A DNA stretch of 64,000 nt. It comes from Lentzea aerocolonigenes. GTDB lineage: Bacteria; Actinomycetota; Actinomycetes; Mycobacteriales; Pseudonocardiaceae. Positions 49,577-57,652 of the stretch are shown one piece after another. Location of the stretch: contig NZ_JYJG01000055.1 in assembly GCF_000955955.1 (NCBI RefSeq), positions 1 to 64,000 on the forward strand, read 5' to 3'. Position 1 is the stretch's first letter; every line of letters starts with the position of its first letter. The translations under genes and the position numbers were made by a program. Below the pieces are notes generated by a model that did no database searches, was not told where the DNA came from, and saw nothing but the letters and a program-made list of their open reading frames with translations.

Positions 49577-50682
49577 AGCTGTCCGGAGTCGAGCTCCGCT
49601 GGGTCGAGATGCCGTTGAAGTCGCCGTTCCGGACCTCGTTCGGCACCCAGACCACGCGCTCGTTGCTGCTGCTGCGCGCCGTCACCTCCGACGGCGAGGG
49701 CTGGGGCGAGTGCGTCGCGATGGCCGACCCGGTGTACTCGTCGGAGTACCTCGAAGGCTGCGCGGACGTGCTGCGCCGCTTCCTGGTCCCGGCTCTCACC
49801 GGGCCGATCGACGGGGTGTCGGTCGCGGGGCGCGTGGCCAGGTTCCGCGGGCACCGGATGGCCAAGGGCGCGTTGGAGATGGCAGTGCTCGACGCCGAAC
49901 TGCGCGCGCGAGGTGTGTCATTCGGCCGTGAGCTGGGTGCGACCCGCGATCGGGTGCCGTGCGGCGTATCGGTCGGGATCATGAACTCGATCCCCGAGCT
50001 GCTCGACGCGGTCACCGGCTACGTCGAGGAGGGTTACGTCCGGATCAAGCTGAAGATCGAGCCCGGCTGGGACGTCGAAGCGGTTCAATCAGTGCGCGAA
50101 CGGTTCCCTGACGTCCTGCTCCAGGTGGACGCCAACACCGCCTACACCCTGGCCGACGCCCGGCACCTCGCGCGGCTCGACCCGTTCGACCTGCTGCTGA
50201 TCGAACAGCCCCTGGACGAGGAGGACGTCCTGGCCCACGCCTCGCTGGCCCAGGTGGTGAAGACGCCGATCTGCCTGGACGAGTCGATCACCTCGGCCCG
50301 CTCGGCCGCCGACGCGATCAAGCTCGGCGCGTGCCAGATCGTCAACATCAAGCCTGGCCGCGTCGGTGGCTACCTGGAAGCACGCCGGATCCACGACGTA
50401 TGCGCGGCCCACGGCATCGCGGTGTGGTGCGGCGGCATGCTCGAAACGGGCATCGGCCGCGCGGCGAACGTGGCCCTGGCCGCATTGCCCGGCTGCACCC
50501 TGCCCGGCGACACCTCGGCGTCGGACCGCTACTACGCCATGGACATCACCGAGCCGTTCGTGCTGGACGACGGCCACCTGACCGTGCCGACCGGGCCGGG
50601 ACTGGGTGTGACGCCGCTGCCGGACGCGCTGGAATCGGTGACCGTGAAGACGGAGTGGATCCCGGTGACGACGGTCCTCTGA
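49573..50682 (+). CDS. N-succinylamino acid racemase / o-succinylbenzoate synthase-family enzyme
   Basis: GTG 49573 overlaps the previous stop. The 369-residue enolase-superfamily protein has the full active site of the MenC/NSAR group: acid-base Lys159 and Lys161 in RIKLKIEPG, metal ligands Asp186, Glu211 and Asp236, and acid-base Lys260 in NIKPGRVGG. Catalytic residues keep the spacing of characterised Amycolatopsis and Geobacillus NSAR enzymes, shifted by about two or three. No other menaquinone gene is near, and acyltransferase and M20 hydrolase genes precede it. Racemisation of N-succinyl amino acids is therefore more likely than o-succinylbenzoate synthesis. Confidence 0.88.
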   Translation: MKLSGVELRWVEMPLKSPFRTSFGTQTTRSLLLLRAVTSDGEGWGECVAMADPVYSSEYLEGCADVLRRFLVPALTGPIDGVSVAGRVARFRGHRMAKGALEMAVLDAELRARGVSFGRELGATRDRVPCGVSVGIMNSIPELLDAVTGYVEEGYVRIKLKIEPGWDVEAVQSVRERFPDVLLQVDANTAYTLADARHLARLDPFDLLLIEQPLDEEDVLAHASLAQVVKTPICLDESITSARSAADAIKLGACQIVNIKPGRVGGYLEARRIHDVCAAHGIAVWCGGMLETGIGRAANVALAALPGCTLPGDTSASDRYYAMDITEPFVLDDGHLTVPTGPGLGVTPLPDALESVTVKTEWIPVTTVL

Positions 50683-50803
50683 CGGCAGGGGTCCAGCGTC
50701 CTCACCCGCCGCTGGACCCCACCTTCGACAGCCTCGGCCCGCGTCTGCTCAACCGCCGACAACGGCCCCGGCCCACCTCCCCAGGAACGCAGCGACGTCG
50801 GCA

Positions 50804-51067
50804 CCAGCCCACACCCGCCGCAACGCCGCCCCGGCCCACACCCTCAACCCCCGCCGCCACAGCCCCGGCCCACACCCGCCACATCCCGGTGACGAGAATC
50901 CAGCCCACGCGCCTTCAACGCCCGCCCCGCTCCGCAGCCACCCGACGACAACCAGCCCGGCCCCACACCCGCCACAGCCCCGTGACCCCATCCGGCCCAG
51001 ACCCCAGGGCCACAGCTCCAGCCCCGGCCCACACCCGCCACAGCCCCGTGACCCCAATCCGGCCCAT
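50804..51067. repeat. Degenerate direct repeats with G-quadruplex motifs (minus strand)
   Basis: The 452 bases between the racemase and PucR genes (50683-51134) hold no convincing gene. Three copies of an about 48-base unit begin near 50859, 50953 and 51019, with decayed copies from about 50804. Each contains a C-run block, CCCC-GG-CCC-ACA-CCC plus a 7-base loop and CCC(C), at 50863-50887, 50956-50981 and 51022-51047. On the minus strand these meet the rule of four G-runs of at least three with loops of at most seven. Confidence 0.65.
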
Positions 51068-51134
51068 ACCCCCGCGGCCACAGCCCCGGCTCCGGCCACT
51101 GGATTCCTCTGTAGACGGTTGGCATGGTGTCCAC

Positions 51135-52796
51135 ATGAGTCCTAGAACAGGCCTCGCCCGCGTCCTCGACGATCTCGGCACCACCCTGATCGACCTGGTC
51201 CGCGGCGACCCGGCCCGCGCCGTCGACATCGGCGGCGTGGTCATCCACGATCCGCACGACGACCAGGTGCTGCCGCAATCAGCCCTCGTGCTGGGCGTCG
51301 GCGTGCAAGACCCATCAGAAATCCTCGACCTCCTGGGCAAACTCGGCGCGGCCGCACTCGTCGTCCGCGGCCCCGTCGACGTGACCGAGCAGGTCGCCGA
51401 AGCCGTCGACAGATCGGGCGTGGCGTTGCTCGGGCTGGCACCGGGCGCGTCGTGGACCCAGCTCGCCGCCATGCTCCGCTCGCTGCTGGCCGAGGGTGAG
51501 GTGGACCCGTCCGAGACGCTCGGCGGTGTGCCGGCCGGGGACCTGTTCGCGCTGGCCAACGCCGTCGCGTCGTTGATCGGTGCGCCGGTGACGATCGAGG
51601 ACCGGAGCTCGCGCGTGCTCGCGTTCTCGGGGCGCCAGGACGAGGCCGACTCGTCGCGGGTGGAGACGATCCTCGGGCGGCAGGTGCCCGCGCACTACTC
51701 GCAGCTGCTGGAGTCGCGCGGCGTGTTCCAGCAGCTCTACCGCAGCGACCAGCCCGTCTACATCGAGGGCCTGCCTGCGCACGACGGCTCGGTGTGCCTG
51801 CCGCGGGTCGCGGTGGCGGTGCGGGCGGGTGACGAGTTCCTCGGCTCGATCTGGGCCGCGGTGCGCGAGCCGTTGCCCGCTGACCGGTCGCAGGCATTCT
51901 GCGACGCGGCCAAGCTGGTGGCGTTGCACATGATGCGCCAACGAGCGGGCGCCGATGTCGAACGCCGGTTGCGCGCGGATCTGGTCAGCACCGCCGTGGA
52001 AGGCGGGGCGGGCGCGGCGGAAGCGGTGAGACGGCTCGGGCTCTCGGACCAGTCCTGCGTGGTGCTCGCCCTGGCCTTGGCCCACTCGCACGGTGACGAC
52101 CCCGCGAGCCACGCCCGGCTGCTGGCCGAACGGCAGCAGATCGCCGACGCGCTAGCGATGCACCTGACCGCAGTGCATCCACGCGCCGCGGCGGCGTTGA
52201 TCGGTGACGTGGCCTACGCGATTCTCCCCGCGGAGTCGGAAGATCGCGCGCTGCGGATCGCCACGGACTTCCACAACCGCATCGGCAACCACGTGCTCGT
52301 GGGCGTCGGCCAGGTCGCGGATGGCCTGGAGCTGTCCCGTTCCCGCGCCGGAGCCGACCTCGTCCTGCGCGTGCTGCGCGCAGGGAGGGCGTCCTTCCCG
52401 ATCGCACGAGTGTCCGATGTGCACGGTGAAGGACTGCTGCTGGAACTGTCCGACCTCATCGCCGAACGCGGCGACACGCTGACCGGGCCGGTCGCACGGC
52501 TGATCGGCTACGACCGCACGCACAGCAGCAACCTGGTCGAGACGCTGGCAGCCTGGTTGGACGCGTTCGGCGACGTGGCTGCTGCATCGGCCGCGGTTTT
52601 CGTGCACCCCAACACGTTCCGGTACCGCCTCAGAAGACTGTCCGAGGTCGGCGAGATCGACCTCAGCGATCCGAACGCACGGTTCGCGGCGATGCTGCAA
52701 CTGCGGCTGTGGCGGCCAGGTGCCGCTGAGCCAGCGCCACGAACGCCGCCGTCGACGGATGCGCCGGCGCCGAGGGCCACGCCAGGTGCACGGTGA
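51135..52796 (+). CDS. PucR/CdaR-family transcriptional regulator
   Basis: From ATG 51135 the product has 553 residues. The N-terminal half contains a PucR-type sensing region (about 1-110) and a GAF-like domain (about 130-260: LIGAPVTIEDRSSRVLAFSG). The C-terminus has the PucR helix-turn-helix (LVETLAAWLDAFGDVAAASA, then VHPNTFRYRLRRLSEV). Such proteins activate catabolic operons for purines, amino acids or other small molecules; the preceding D-peptide operon is the natural candidate target. The last about 30 codons overlap the 3' end of the convergent LysR gene. The upstream open frame is made of repeat sequence and is not used. Confidence 0.88.
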   Translation: MSPRTGLARVLDDLGTTLIDLVRGDPARAVDIGGVVIHDPHDDQVLPQSALVLGVGVQDPSEILDLLGKLGAAALVVRGPVDVTEQVAEAVDRSGVALLGLAPGASWTQLAAMLRSLLAEGEVDPSETLGGVPAGDLFALANAVASLIGAPVTIEDRSSRVLAFSGRQDEADSSRVETILGRQVPAHYSQLLESRGVFQQLYRSDQPVYIEGLPAHDGSVCLPRVAVAVRAGDEFLGSIWAAVREPLPADRSQAFCDAAKLVALHMMRQRAGADVERRLRADLVSTAVEGGAGAAEAVRRLGLSDQSCVVLALALAHSHGDDPASHARLLAERQQIADALAMHLTAVHPRAAAALIGDVAYAILPAESEDRALRIATDFHNRIGNHVLVGVGQVADGLELSRSRAGADLVLRVLRAGRASFPIARVSDVHGEGLLLELSDLIAERGDTLTGPVARLIGYDRTHSSNLVETLAAWLDAFGDVAAASAAVFVHPNTFRYRLRRLSEVGEIDLSDPNARFAAMLQLRLWRPGAAEPAPRTPPSTDAPAPRATPGAR

Positions 52797-53556
52797 TCGG
52801 CTCGGCGTCGGTCAGCGGCAGGTAGACGACCTCGGGATGCGGGTTGTGGTGACCGGTCCCGGCGGCCGTGACCCCGACGGTCGCTCCGGTCGCGATCGAC
52901 GTCAGCCACTCGACCACGCCGGGCACGTCCAGCGTCCGCGGCCGAGCGCCGACCGGCCAGAGATCAGCGGTGGTCGTGCCTGCCGTCTCACACACGGACA
53001 CGACCTCCGACGCCAGATCACCCAGCGTCAAAGCATCTCGCGAAGCCAATGGGTGATCCACCGCGACCGCCGCGAGACGTGGTTCCTCGATCAACGCCAC
53101 GTGGTCGACGCCGGGCTGCGACGGCTGAGTGCGCAGCACCGCGACATCGGCCTCGCCCCGCCGCAACGCCGCCTCGGGGTCGTCCGACCGACGGATGCGC
53201 ACGAGCACATCGGGATGCGCAGCCCGCCACTCCCGCAGGAACGGAATGGTGAAACGACCCAAAGCCGCCCACGCGAAGGTCAACCGCAGCGGCTGTGGCT
53301 GCACCGCCTCGGCCAGCGCGGTGTCGAGCGATGCCAAGATCCGGTGGCTGTGCTCCCACAGCCGCTGGCCCGTGTCGGTCAACGCCACGTGCCGGGTCGT
53401 GCGGTCGACGAGCCGCACGCCCAGACGCCGTTCCAACTGCTCCAAAGTGCGCGAGAGAGCTGGCTGCGTGACGTGCAACGACTGCGCGGCCGCGGTGATC
53501 GATCGGTGGTCGCCGATCGCGGCCAACGCACGCAGATGCCGTAGCTCGACATTCAT
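52663..53556 (-). CDS. LysR-family transcriptional regulator
   Basis: From ATG 53556 the product has 297 residues: an N-terminal LysR helix-turn-helix (LRALAAIGDHRSITAAAQSL, then QPALSRTLEQLERRLGVRLVDRTTR) and a substrate-binding domain to about residue 280. It is divergent from a short-chain dehydrogenase gene 69 bases away, the usual layout for a LysR and its target. The last 134 bases overlap the convergent PucR gene in another frame; both frames stay open. Because the dehydrogenase gene is broken, the regulator may have lost its main target. Confidence 0.87.
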   Translation of the reverse strand: MNVELRHLRALAAIGDHRSITAAAQSLHVTQPALSRTLEQLERRLGVRLVDRTTRHVALTDTGQRLWEHSHRILASLDTALAEAVQPQPLRLTFAWAALGRFTIPFLREWRAAHPDVLVRIRRSDDPEAALRRGEADVAVLRTQPSQPGVDHVALIEEPRLAAVAVDHPLASRDALTLGDLASEVVSVCETAGTTTADLWPVGARPRTLDVPGVVEWLTSIATGATVGVTAAGTGHHNPHPEVVYLPLTDAEPITVHLAWPSAPAHPSTAAFVALAQRHLAATAAVAASPRTVRSDR

Positions 53557-53625
53557 AACCACGGATCATAAGTGCTGCACGAACGGCATTTCACACACCG
53601 CACAAGCGGGCCTAGCGTCAAAGCC

Positions 53626-54226
53626 ATGAGGATTCTGCTCGTAGGAGCCACCGGCACGCTGGGCACCGCGGTGCACCGCGGTGCACCAGGAGCTCGCCGC
53701 ACGCAAGCACGACGTCGTCACCGTCTCCCGCACCGGCGGCGACCTGCAGTACGACATCACCGACCCGGCCCAAGTAGCCGAGATGTTCCAGACCGTCGGC
53801 CAGGTAGACGCGGTCGCGAGCGCTGCCGGCCACGTCCCCTACAAGCCGGTCGCAGAGCTGACCGCGGACGACTACCAGGCCGCGTTCACCGGCAAGGTGC
53901 TGTCACAGGTCATGCTCGTGAAGGAAGGCCTCACCCACGTGACCGGGTCCTTCACGCTCATCACGGGCGTACTCGCACGCGAACCCATCGTCACCGGTGC
54001 TGCTGCCTCACTGGCCAACGGCGCAGTGGAAGCCTTCGTCAAAGCCGCCGCCATCGAGATCGCCCCGCAGCGGATCAACGCCATCAGCCCAACGGTGTTC
54101 ACCGAGTCGCTCGACGTCTACGGCGACTTCTTCCCCGGCATGAAGCCGGTCCCGCTCGCCGACGTCGTCCAGGCGTACGTCCGATCGATCGAGGGACGCC
54201 AGACCGGCCAGATCTACGTGCCCTGA
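53626..54226 (+). pseudogene. Short-chain dehydrogenase broken by a 10-bp tandem duplication
   Basis: The frame from ATG 53626 gives MRILLVGATGTLGTAVH, the nucleotide-binding start of a short SDR, and then turns to nonsense. The downstream frame gives QELAARKHDVVTVSRTGGD and continues to LANGAVEAFVKAAAIEIAPQ and QIYVP, as expected for this about 200-residue SDR type. ACCGCGGTGC occurs twice in tandem at 53665-53684; removing one copy restores one 196-residue frame through both parts. Restart at GTG 53681 would lack the glycine-rich loop. The gene is probably inactive, switchable, or misread in the sequence. The intact enzyme would be an NAD(P)-dependent oxidoreductase. Confidence 0.85.
53665..53684 (+). 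repeat. 10-bp tandem duplication in the SDR gene
   Basis: ACCGCGGTGC is present twice with no spacer, followed by ACC. One copy too many shifts the reading frame by one. Confidence 0.9.
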
Positions 54227-54795
54227 ACCCGAACCCGGCCCAGCAGCCGATCGACCAGCACGGGCAACTGCTGCTCCCCCGCACCTTCGAGCCACAACGC
54301 GATCCCGGTGCGCACAGTCGCGAGGAACGTCGCAGCCATCAACCGGGCCACTTCCTCGTCCGGTTCACGCACCACGAGCACGGCGGTCAGGTCACGTTCA
54401 AGCGCGACCTGGTCGCCTGCTTGGCGTGCGAGCAGTGACGGATGCCGGCGCAGCAGCCGCAGCTGGGCCATCCACTCGACGTCCGGGACGGGCCAGGTGC
54501 GGTACAGCTCCGCCGTCGCCGCGCGCAGAGCCGTCCACGCCTCCTCACCAGCGGGCCGTGTCGAGACCAGCGCGACCAACTCCTGGATGCGCGAGCGATC
54601 AGCGTCGAGAACCGCGTCCTCCTTGCCCGCGAAGTAGTTGGAGAACGTGCGGCGGGACACCCCTGCCTCGTCCGCGATGTCCTCGACCGTCACCCCGTCC
54701 AGGCCGTGCTCCATCGCCAGCCGCAACGCCGCCCCTGCCAGCGACCGCCTGGTCACCGCCTTCTTGTGCGCGCGGAGCGTGGTGAGGGTCTCCAT
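54214..54795 (-). CDS. TetR-family regulator of the MFS exporter
   Basis: From ATG 54795 the product has 193 residues. The helix-turn-helix reads VTVEDIADEAGVSRRTFSNYFAGKEDAVL; the rest is a helical domain with three Trp residues that may line a ligand pocket. It is divergent from an MFS drug exporter gene, and two similar palindromes lie between them. A -10-like TACGCT (reverse of 54803-54808) ends eight bases before the ATG, which suggests a leaderless or nearly leaderless transcript. Its 3' end overlaps the SDR remnant by 13 bases. Confidence 0.88.
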   Translation of the reverse strand: METLTTLRAHKKAVTRRSLAGAALRLAMEHGLDGVTVEDIADEAGVSRRTFSNYFAGKEDAVLDADRSRIQELVALVSTRPAGEEAWTALRAATAELYRTWPVPDVEWMAQLRLLRRHPSLLARQAGDQVALERDLTAVLVVREPDEEVARLMAATFLATVRTGIALWLEGAGEQQLPVLVDRLLGRVRVQGT

Positions 54796-54819
54796 GCGCC
54801 CCAGCGTAGACGGTGTACG

Positions 54820-54851
54820 TTGCTCATTGAGCAAATTTGCACGTCGTGCAA
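54820..54851. promoter_or_regulatory. Twin TetR operators between TetR and MFS genes
   Basis: TTGCTCATTGAGCAA (54820-54834) and TTGCACGTCGTGCAA (54837-54851) are both perfect 15-base palindromes of the form TTGC-N7-GCAA, with centres 17 bases apart. They cover the region between the two divergent starts, as expected for a TetR controlling itself and an exporter. Confidence 0.7.
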
Positions 54852-54861
54852 GAATTAGAGG

Positions 54862-56409
54862 GTGGCGGATGTGAAGAACCAGACCCAGGCGATGGGCCAC
54901 CGGCAGGTGCTCGAGTCGCTGTCGGGGTTGCTGCTCGCGTTGTTCGTGGCGATGGTCAGCTCGACGGTGGTGTCCACCGCGCTGCCCCGCATCATCGGCT
55001 CGCTGAACGGCACGCAGACGCAGTACACGTGGGTGGTCACGGCGACCCTGCTCACGGCGACCGCGACCACGCCGATCTGGGGCAGGCTCGCTGACCTGTT
55101 CAACAAGAAGACGCTGGTCCAGGCCGCGATCGTGATCTTCGTGATCGGCTCGCTGCTCAGCGGTTTCGCCCAGGACACCGGCCAGCTGATCGCCGCCCGC
55201 GCGTTCCAGGGCCTCGGCGTCGGCGGCCTGCAGGCACTCGTGCAGGTCGTGATCGCCGCGATCATCCCGCCCCGCGAACGCGGCCGGTACAACGGTTACC
55301 TCGGCGCGGTCATGGCCGTCGCGACAGTCGGCGGCCCGCTGCTCGGCGGCCTGATCGTCGACGTGTCGTGGCTCGGCTGGCGCTGGTGCTTCTGGGTCGC
55401 CGTGCCGATCGCCGCGATCGCGTTCGTCGTCCTGCAGGCCACCCTCAAGCTCGAAACGGTTCGACGCGAGAACGTCCGCATCGACTACCTCGGCGCGGCC
55501 CTGATCGCCGCCGGTGTGAGCACACTGCTGATCTGGGTCTCGTTCGTCGGCAACTCGTTCGACTGGCTGTCGTGGCAGACCGGGGCCATGGTCGCGGCCG
55601 GGCTCGTGCTGCTCGGCGCGGCGATCGCGGTGGAGCTGAAGGTCGACGAACCCGTTGTGCCACTGCACATCGTCGTCCAGCGCACCCCCGCGCTGGCGAT
55701 CATCGCGTCACTCGCCGTCGGCATGGCCATGTTCGGCGGCGCGGTGTTCCTCGGCCAGTACTTCCAGATCGGCCGCGGCTACACCCCGACCGAGGCGGGC
55801 CTGCTGACCATCCCGCTGATGGCCGGCGTGCTGGTGTCGTCCACCGTCTCCGGTCGCATGATCAGCCGCTCCGGAAAGGTCAAGCCGTACATCGTGGCCG
55901 GCACGATCACCCTCGTGCTCGGCTTCCTCGGCCTCGGTTTCGTCGACCACGCCACGGCGTTGTGGATCGTCGGCATCGCGATGGCCGTCGTGGGCATCGG
56001 CGTCGGCATGACGATGCAGAACCTGGTGCTGGCCGTCCAGAACAGCGTGCCCCTGAGCGAACTCGGCGCCGCCAGCGCGTCCGTGACGTTCTTCAGGTCT
56101 TTGGGCGGCACGATCGGCGTGTCCGTCCTCGGCGCCGTGCTGGCCAACCGCGTCACCGCCGACCTGTCCACCGCGCTGCACGTCCCGGCGGGCCAGTCGA
56201 CCGGCGACACCAGCGCGTTGAACCTCAAGGCGCTGCCGCCACAGGTGCAGACCATCGTGCACACCGTCTACGGCGACGCGACCGCGCACATCTTCCTGAT
56301 CTCCGCGGCCGTCGGCGTGATCGGCGTGATCGCCGCGCTGCTGCTCAAGCCGATCACCCTGCGCACCACGATCGACCTGGAGAAGAAGGAATCAGCGGCC
56401 GTGCGCTGA
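54862..56409 (+). CDS. MFS multidrug exporter (DHA2, 14-helix type)
   Basis: The 515-residue protein has 14 predicted membrane helices. Motif A-like GRLADLFNKKTLVQAAIVIFVIGSLLSG, FQGLGVGGLQALVQVVIAAI and motif C-like GPLLGGLIVDVSWLGWRWCFW are typical of EmrB/QacA proton-drug antiporters. It should pump hydrophobic compounds out of the cell. The start is GTG 54862, or GTG 54871, which is better placed after AGAGGG. A TetR gene is divergent with twin operators between. A universal stress protein gene follows after 15 bases. Confidence 0.92.
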   Translation: MADVKNQTQAMGHRQVLESLSGLLLALFVAMVSSTVVSTALPRIIGSLNGTQTQYTWVVTATLLTATATTPIWGRLADLFNKKTLVQAAIVIFVIGSLLSGFAQDTGQLIAARAFQGLGVGGLQALVQVVIAAIIPPRERGRYNGYLGAVMAVATVGGPLLGGLIVDVSWLGWRWCFWVAVPIAAIAFVVLQATLKLETVRRENVRIDYLGAALIAAGVSTLLIWVSFVGNSFDWLSWQTGAMVAAGLVLLGAAIAVELKVDEPVVPLHIVVQRTPALAIIASLAVGMAMFGGAVFLGQYFQIGRGYTPTEAGLLTIPLMAGVLVSSTVSGRMISRSGKVKPYIVAGTITLVLGFLGLGFVDHATALWIVGIAMAVVGIGVGMTMQNLVLAVQNSVPLSELGAASASVTFFRSLGGTIGVSVLGAVLANRVTADLSTALHVPAGQSTGDTSALNLKALPPQVQTIVHTVYGDATAHIFLISAAVGVIGVIAALLLKPITLRTTIDLEKKESAAVR

Positions 56410-56424
56410 TCAGGAGGGGGAACC

Positions 56425-56907
56425 ATGGACACCGGCGTCACCGCGTTCGAATCCACAATGGACTCGTTCGGCCCTCACCCCGAACCGTCCGCCCGCACCA
56501 TCCTCGTGGGCGTCGACGGCTCCGACACGGCGATGCGCGCCGCGGCCTTCGCGTTCGGCTCGGCGCGCCGCCAGGGAGCACGGCTGGTCGTCACGTTCGT
56601 GGCGAGCCACTCCTCACTGGCGGCGCTCACCCCGGCCGTGGCGTCGGTGTTCGAGCACGAGGCGACGGCGAAGCTGTACGCGGAGCTGCGCAAGCAGATC
56701 CAGGACGCGGCCGAGGAACTCGACGTGCCGGTGACGTTCCTGAAGACGTTCGGCGATCCGTTCACGACACTGCGGGACGCCGCCGACCGCTGCCAGGCGG
56801 ACATGGTGGTGGTCGGTGCGTCGCAACAGGCGGGACACCGGATCGCGGGCTCGGTCGCCACCAAGCTGATCAGGTCGGGACACTGGCCGGTGCTCGTCGT
56901 CCCCTGA
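56425..56907 (+). CDS. Universal stress protein (UspA family)
   Basis: The 160-residue product starts at ATG 56425 after a strong ribosome site (AGGAGGGGG). It has a single Usp domain: TILVGVDGSDTAMRAAAFAF at about 25-44 and the ATP-binding loop VVVGASQQAGHRIAGSVATKL toward the end (G-2x-G-9x-G(S/T) type), so it probably binds ATP. About 24 extra residues precede the domain. It may be co-transcribed with the MFS gene. Confidence 0.9.
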   Translation: MDTGVTAFESTMDSFGPHPEPSARTILVGVDGSDTAMRAAAFAFGSARRQGARLVVTFVASHSSLAALTPAVASVFEHEATAKLYAELRKQIQDAAEELDVPVTFLKTFGDPFTTLRDAADRCQADMVVVGASQQAGHRIAGSVATKLIRSGHWPVLVVP

Positions 56908-56931
56908 CCGTCGAGGCAATACGCTCCTGAC

Positions 56932-57477
56932 GTGTTGCGTCTGCTGGGAGAGGTGTCGGCGGGAGAGGCCGATCTGGGGTCGCCGAAGCAGCGGTGCCTG
57001 CTGGCCGCGCTCGCCGTGGACGCCGGCCGGGTCGTGCCCGTGGACAGGCTGATCGACCGGATCTGGGGTGACGCCGCGCCGCGCAGGGACACCGTCCACA
57101 GTTACATCTCCCGGCTGCGGCAGGCCGTGGGCGGGCCCGGCCTCGTGATCGAACGCCGCCCGGCCGGGTACGTCCTGGCCGGGCCGGTCGACCTCCACCT
57201 GTCCCGGGAGCTGCGCGCTCGAGGCCGGTTCCACGAGGCACTGGAGCTGTGGCGCGGCGAGCCGTTGACCGGGTTGCCCGGCGAGTGGGCCGAGGACGAA
57301 CGCGGACGGCTGACGCTGGAACGGCTGTCGTTGCTGCACGACCTCGTGGACACCCGGCTGCGGGCGGGCGAGGGCGCCCAGCTGGCGGCGGAGCTGTCGT
57401 CGCGGGCGGCCGAACATCCACTCGACGCTGAACGAATGGGCAAACTCCTCGCCACGCTGCCGTCACACCTCGGATGA
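56932..57477 (+). CDS. Short SARP/AfsR-like regulator
   Basis: The 181-residue product has an OmpR-type winged helix at residues about 10-90 (PKQRCLLAALAVDAGRVVPVDRLIDRIWG, then HSYISRLRQAVG and a wing), as in the N-terminus of SARP regulators. The following part (about 95-175) is only a fragment of the bacterial transcriptional activator domain: FHEALELWRGEPLTGLPGEW and LERLSLLHDLVDTRL, where a full domain has about 150 residues. There is no ATPase domain. It starts at GTG or TTG near 56932. It could be a shortened but active activator or a decaying gene. It lies upstream of the glycosidase cluster. Confidence 0.65.
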   Translation: MLRLLGEVSAGEADLGSPKQRCLLAALAVDAGRVVPVDRLIDRIWGDAAPRRDTVHSYISRLRQAVGGPGLVIERRPAGYVLAGPVDLHLSRELRARGRFHEALELWRGEPLTGLPGEWAEDERGRLTLERLSLLHDLVDTRLRAGEGAQLAAELSSRAAEHPLDAERMGKLLATLPSHLG

Positions 57478-57569
57478 CCTGAGCCCCTTCTCGGCAAGTT
57501 GTACCGGAACAAGCCGCGTAGCGCTGTTATAGGTCGGAGCGCTGCTACGGTATGCGCGGGCGCAGGGAT

Positions 57570-57588
57570 TACTAAACTTAATTTAGTA
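57570..57588. promoter_or_regulatory. A+T-rich palindrome upstream of the alpha-galactosidase gene
   Basis: TACTAAACTTAATTTAGTA has perfect 7-base arms around CTTAA, within an about 35-base A+T-rich island (57566-57600) that stands out in a 70% GC window. It lies 65 bases before the GH27 start. It resembles sites of ROK-family sugar regulators in base composition and symmetry; that link is inference. Confidence 0.5.
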
Positions 57589-57652
57589 TTTATTCTTGAC
57601 TGCCGTTGAAGGCCCACGCATGCTGTGGCCCTCGACGACGAGAGGTACGGGT

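Noticed and set aside
49573..50682. menC for menaquinone synthesis.
   Set aside because: No other men gene is nearby, whereas the GNAT acyltransferase and M20 hydrolase genes of the N-succinyl route directly precede it.
50804..51067. CRISPR-like array because of regularly placed repeats.
   Set aside because: Repeat units are about 48 bases with unequal spacing (94 and 66), spacers are themselves decayed repeat, and no cas gene is near.
50331..51134. Open frame upstream of PucR that reads through the repeat region, with Pro/Arg/Thr/His repeats.
   Set aside because: The sequence is a by-product of C-rich repeats; it overlaps the racemase gene in another frame, and PucR homology starts only after ATG 51135.
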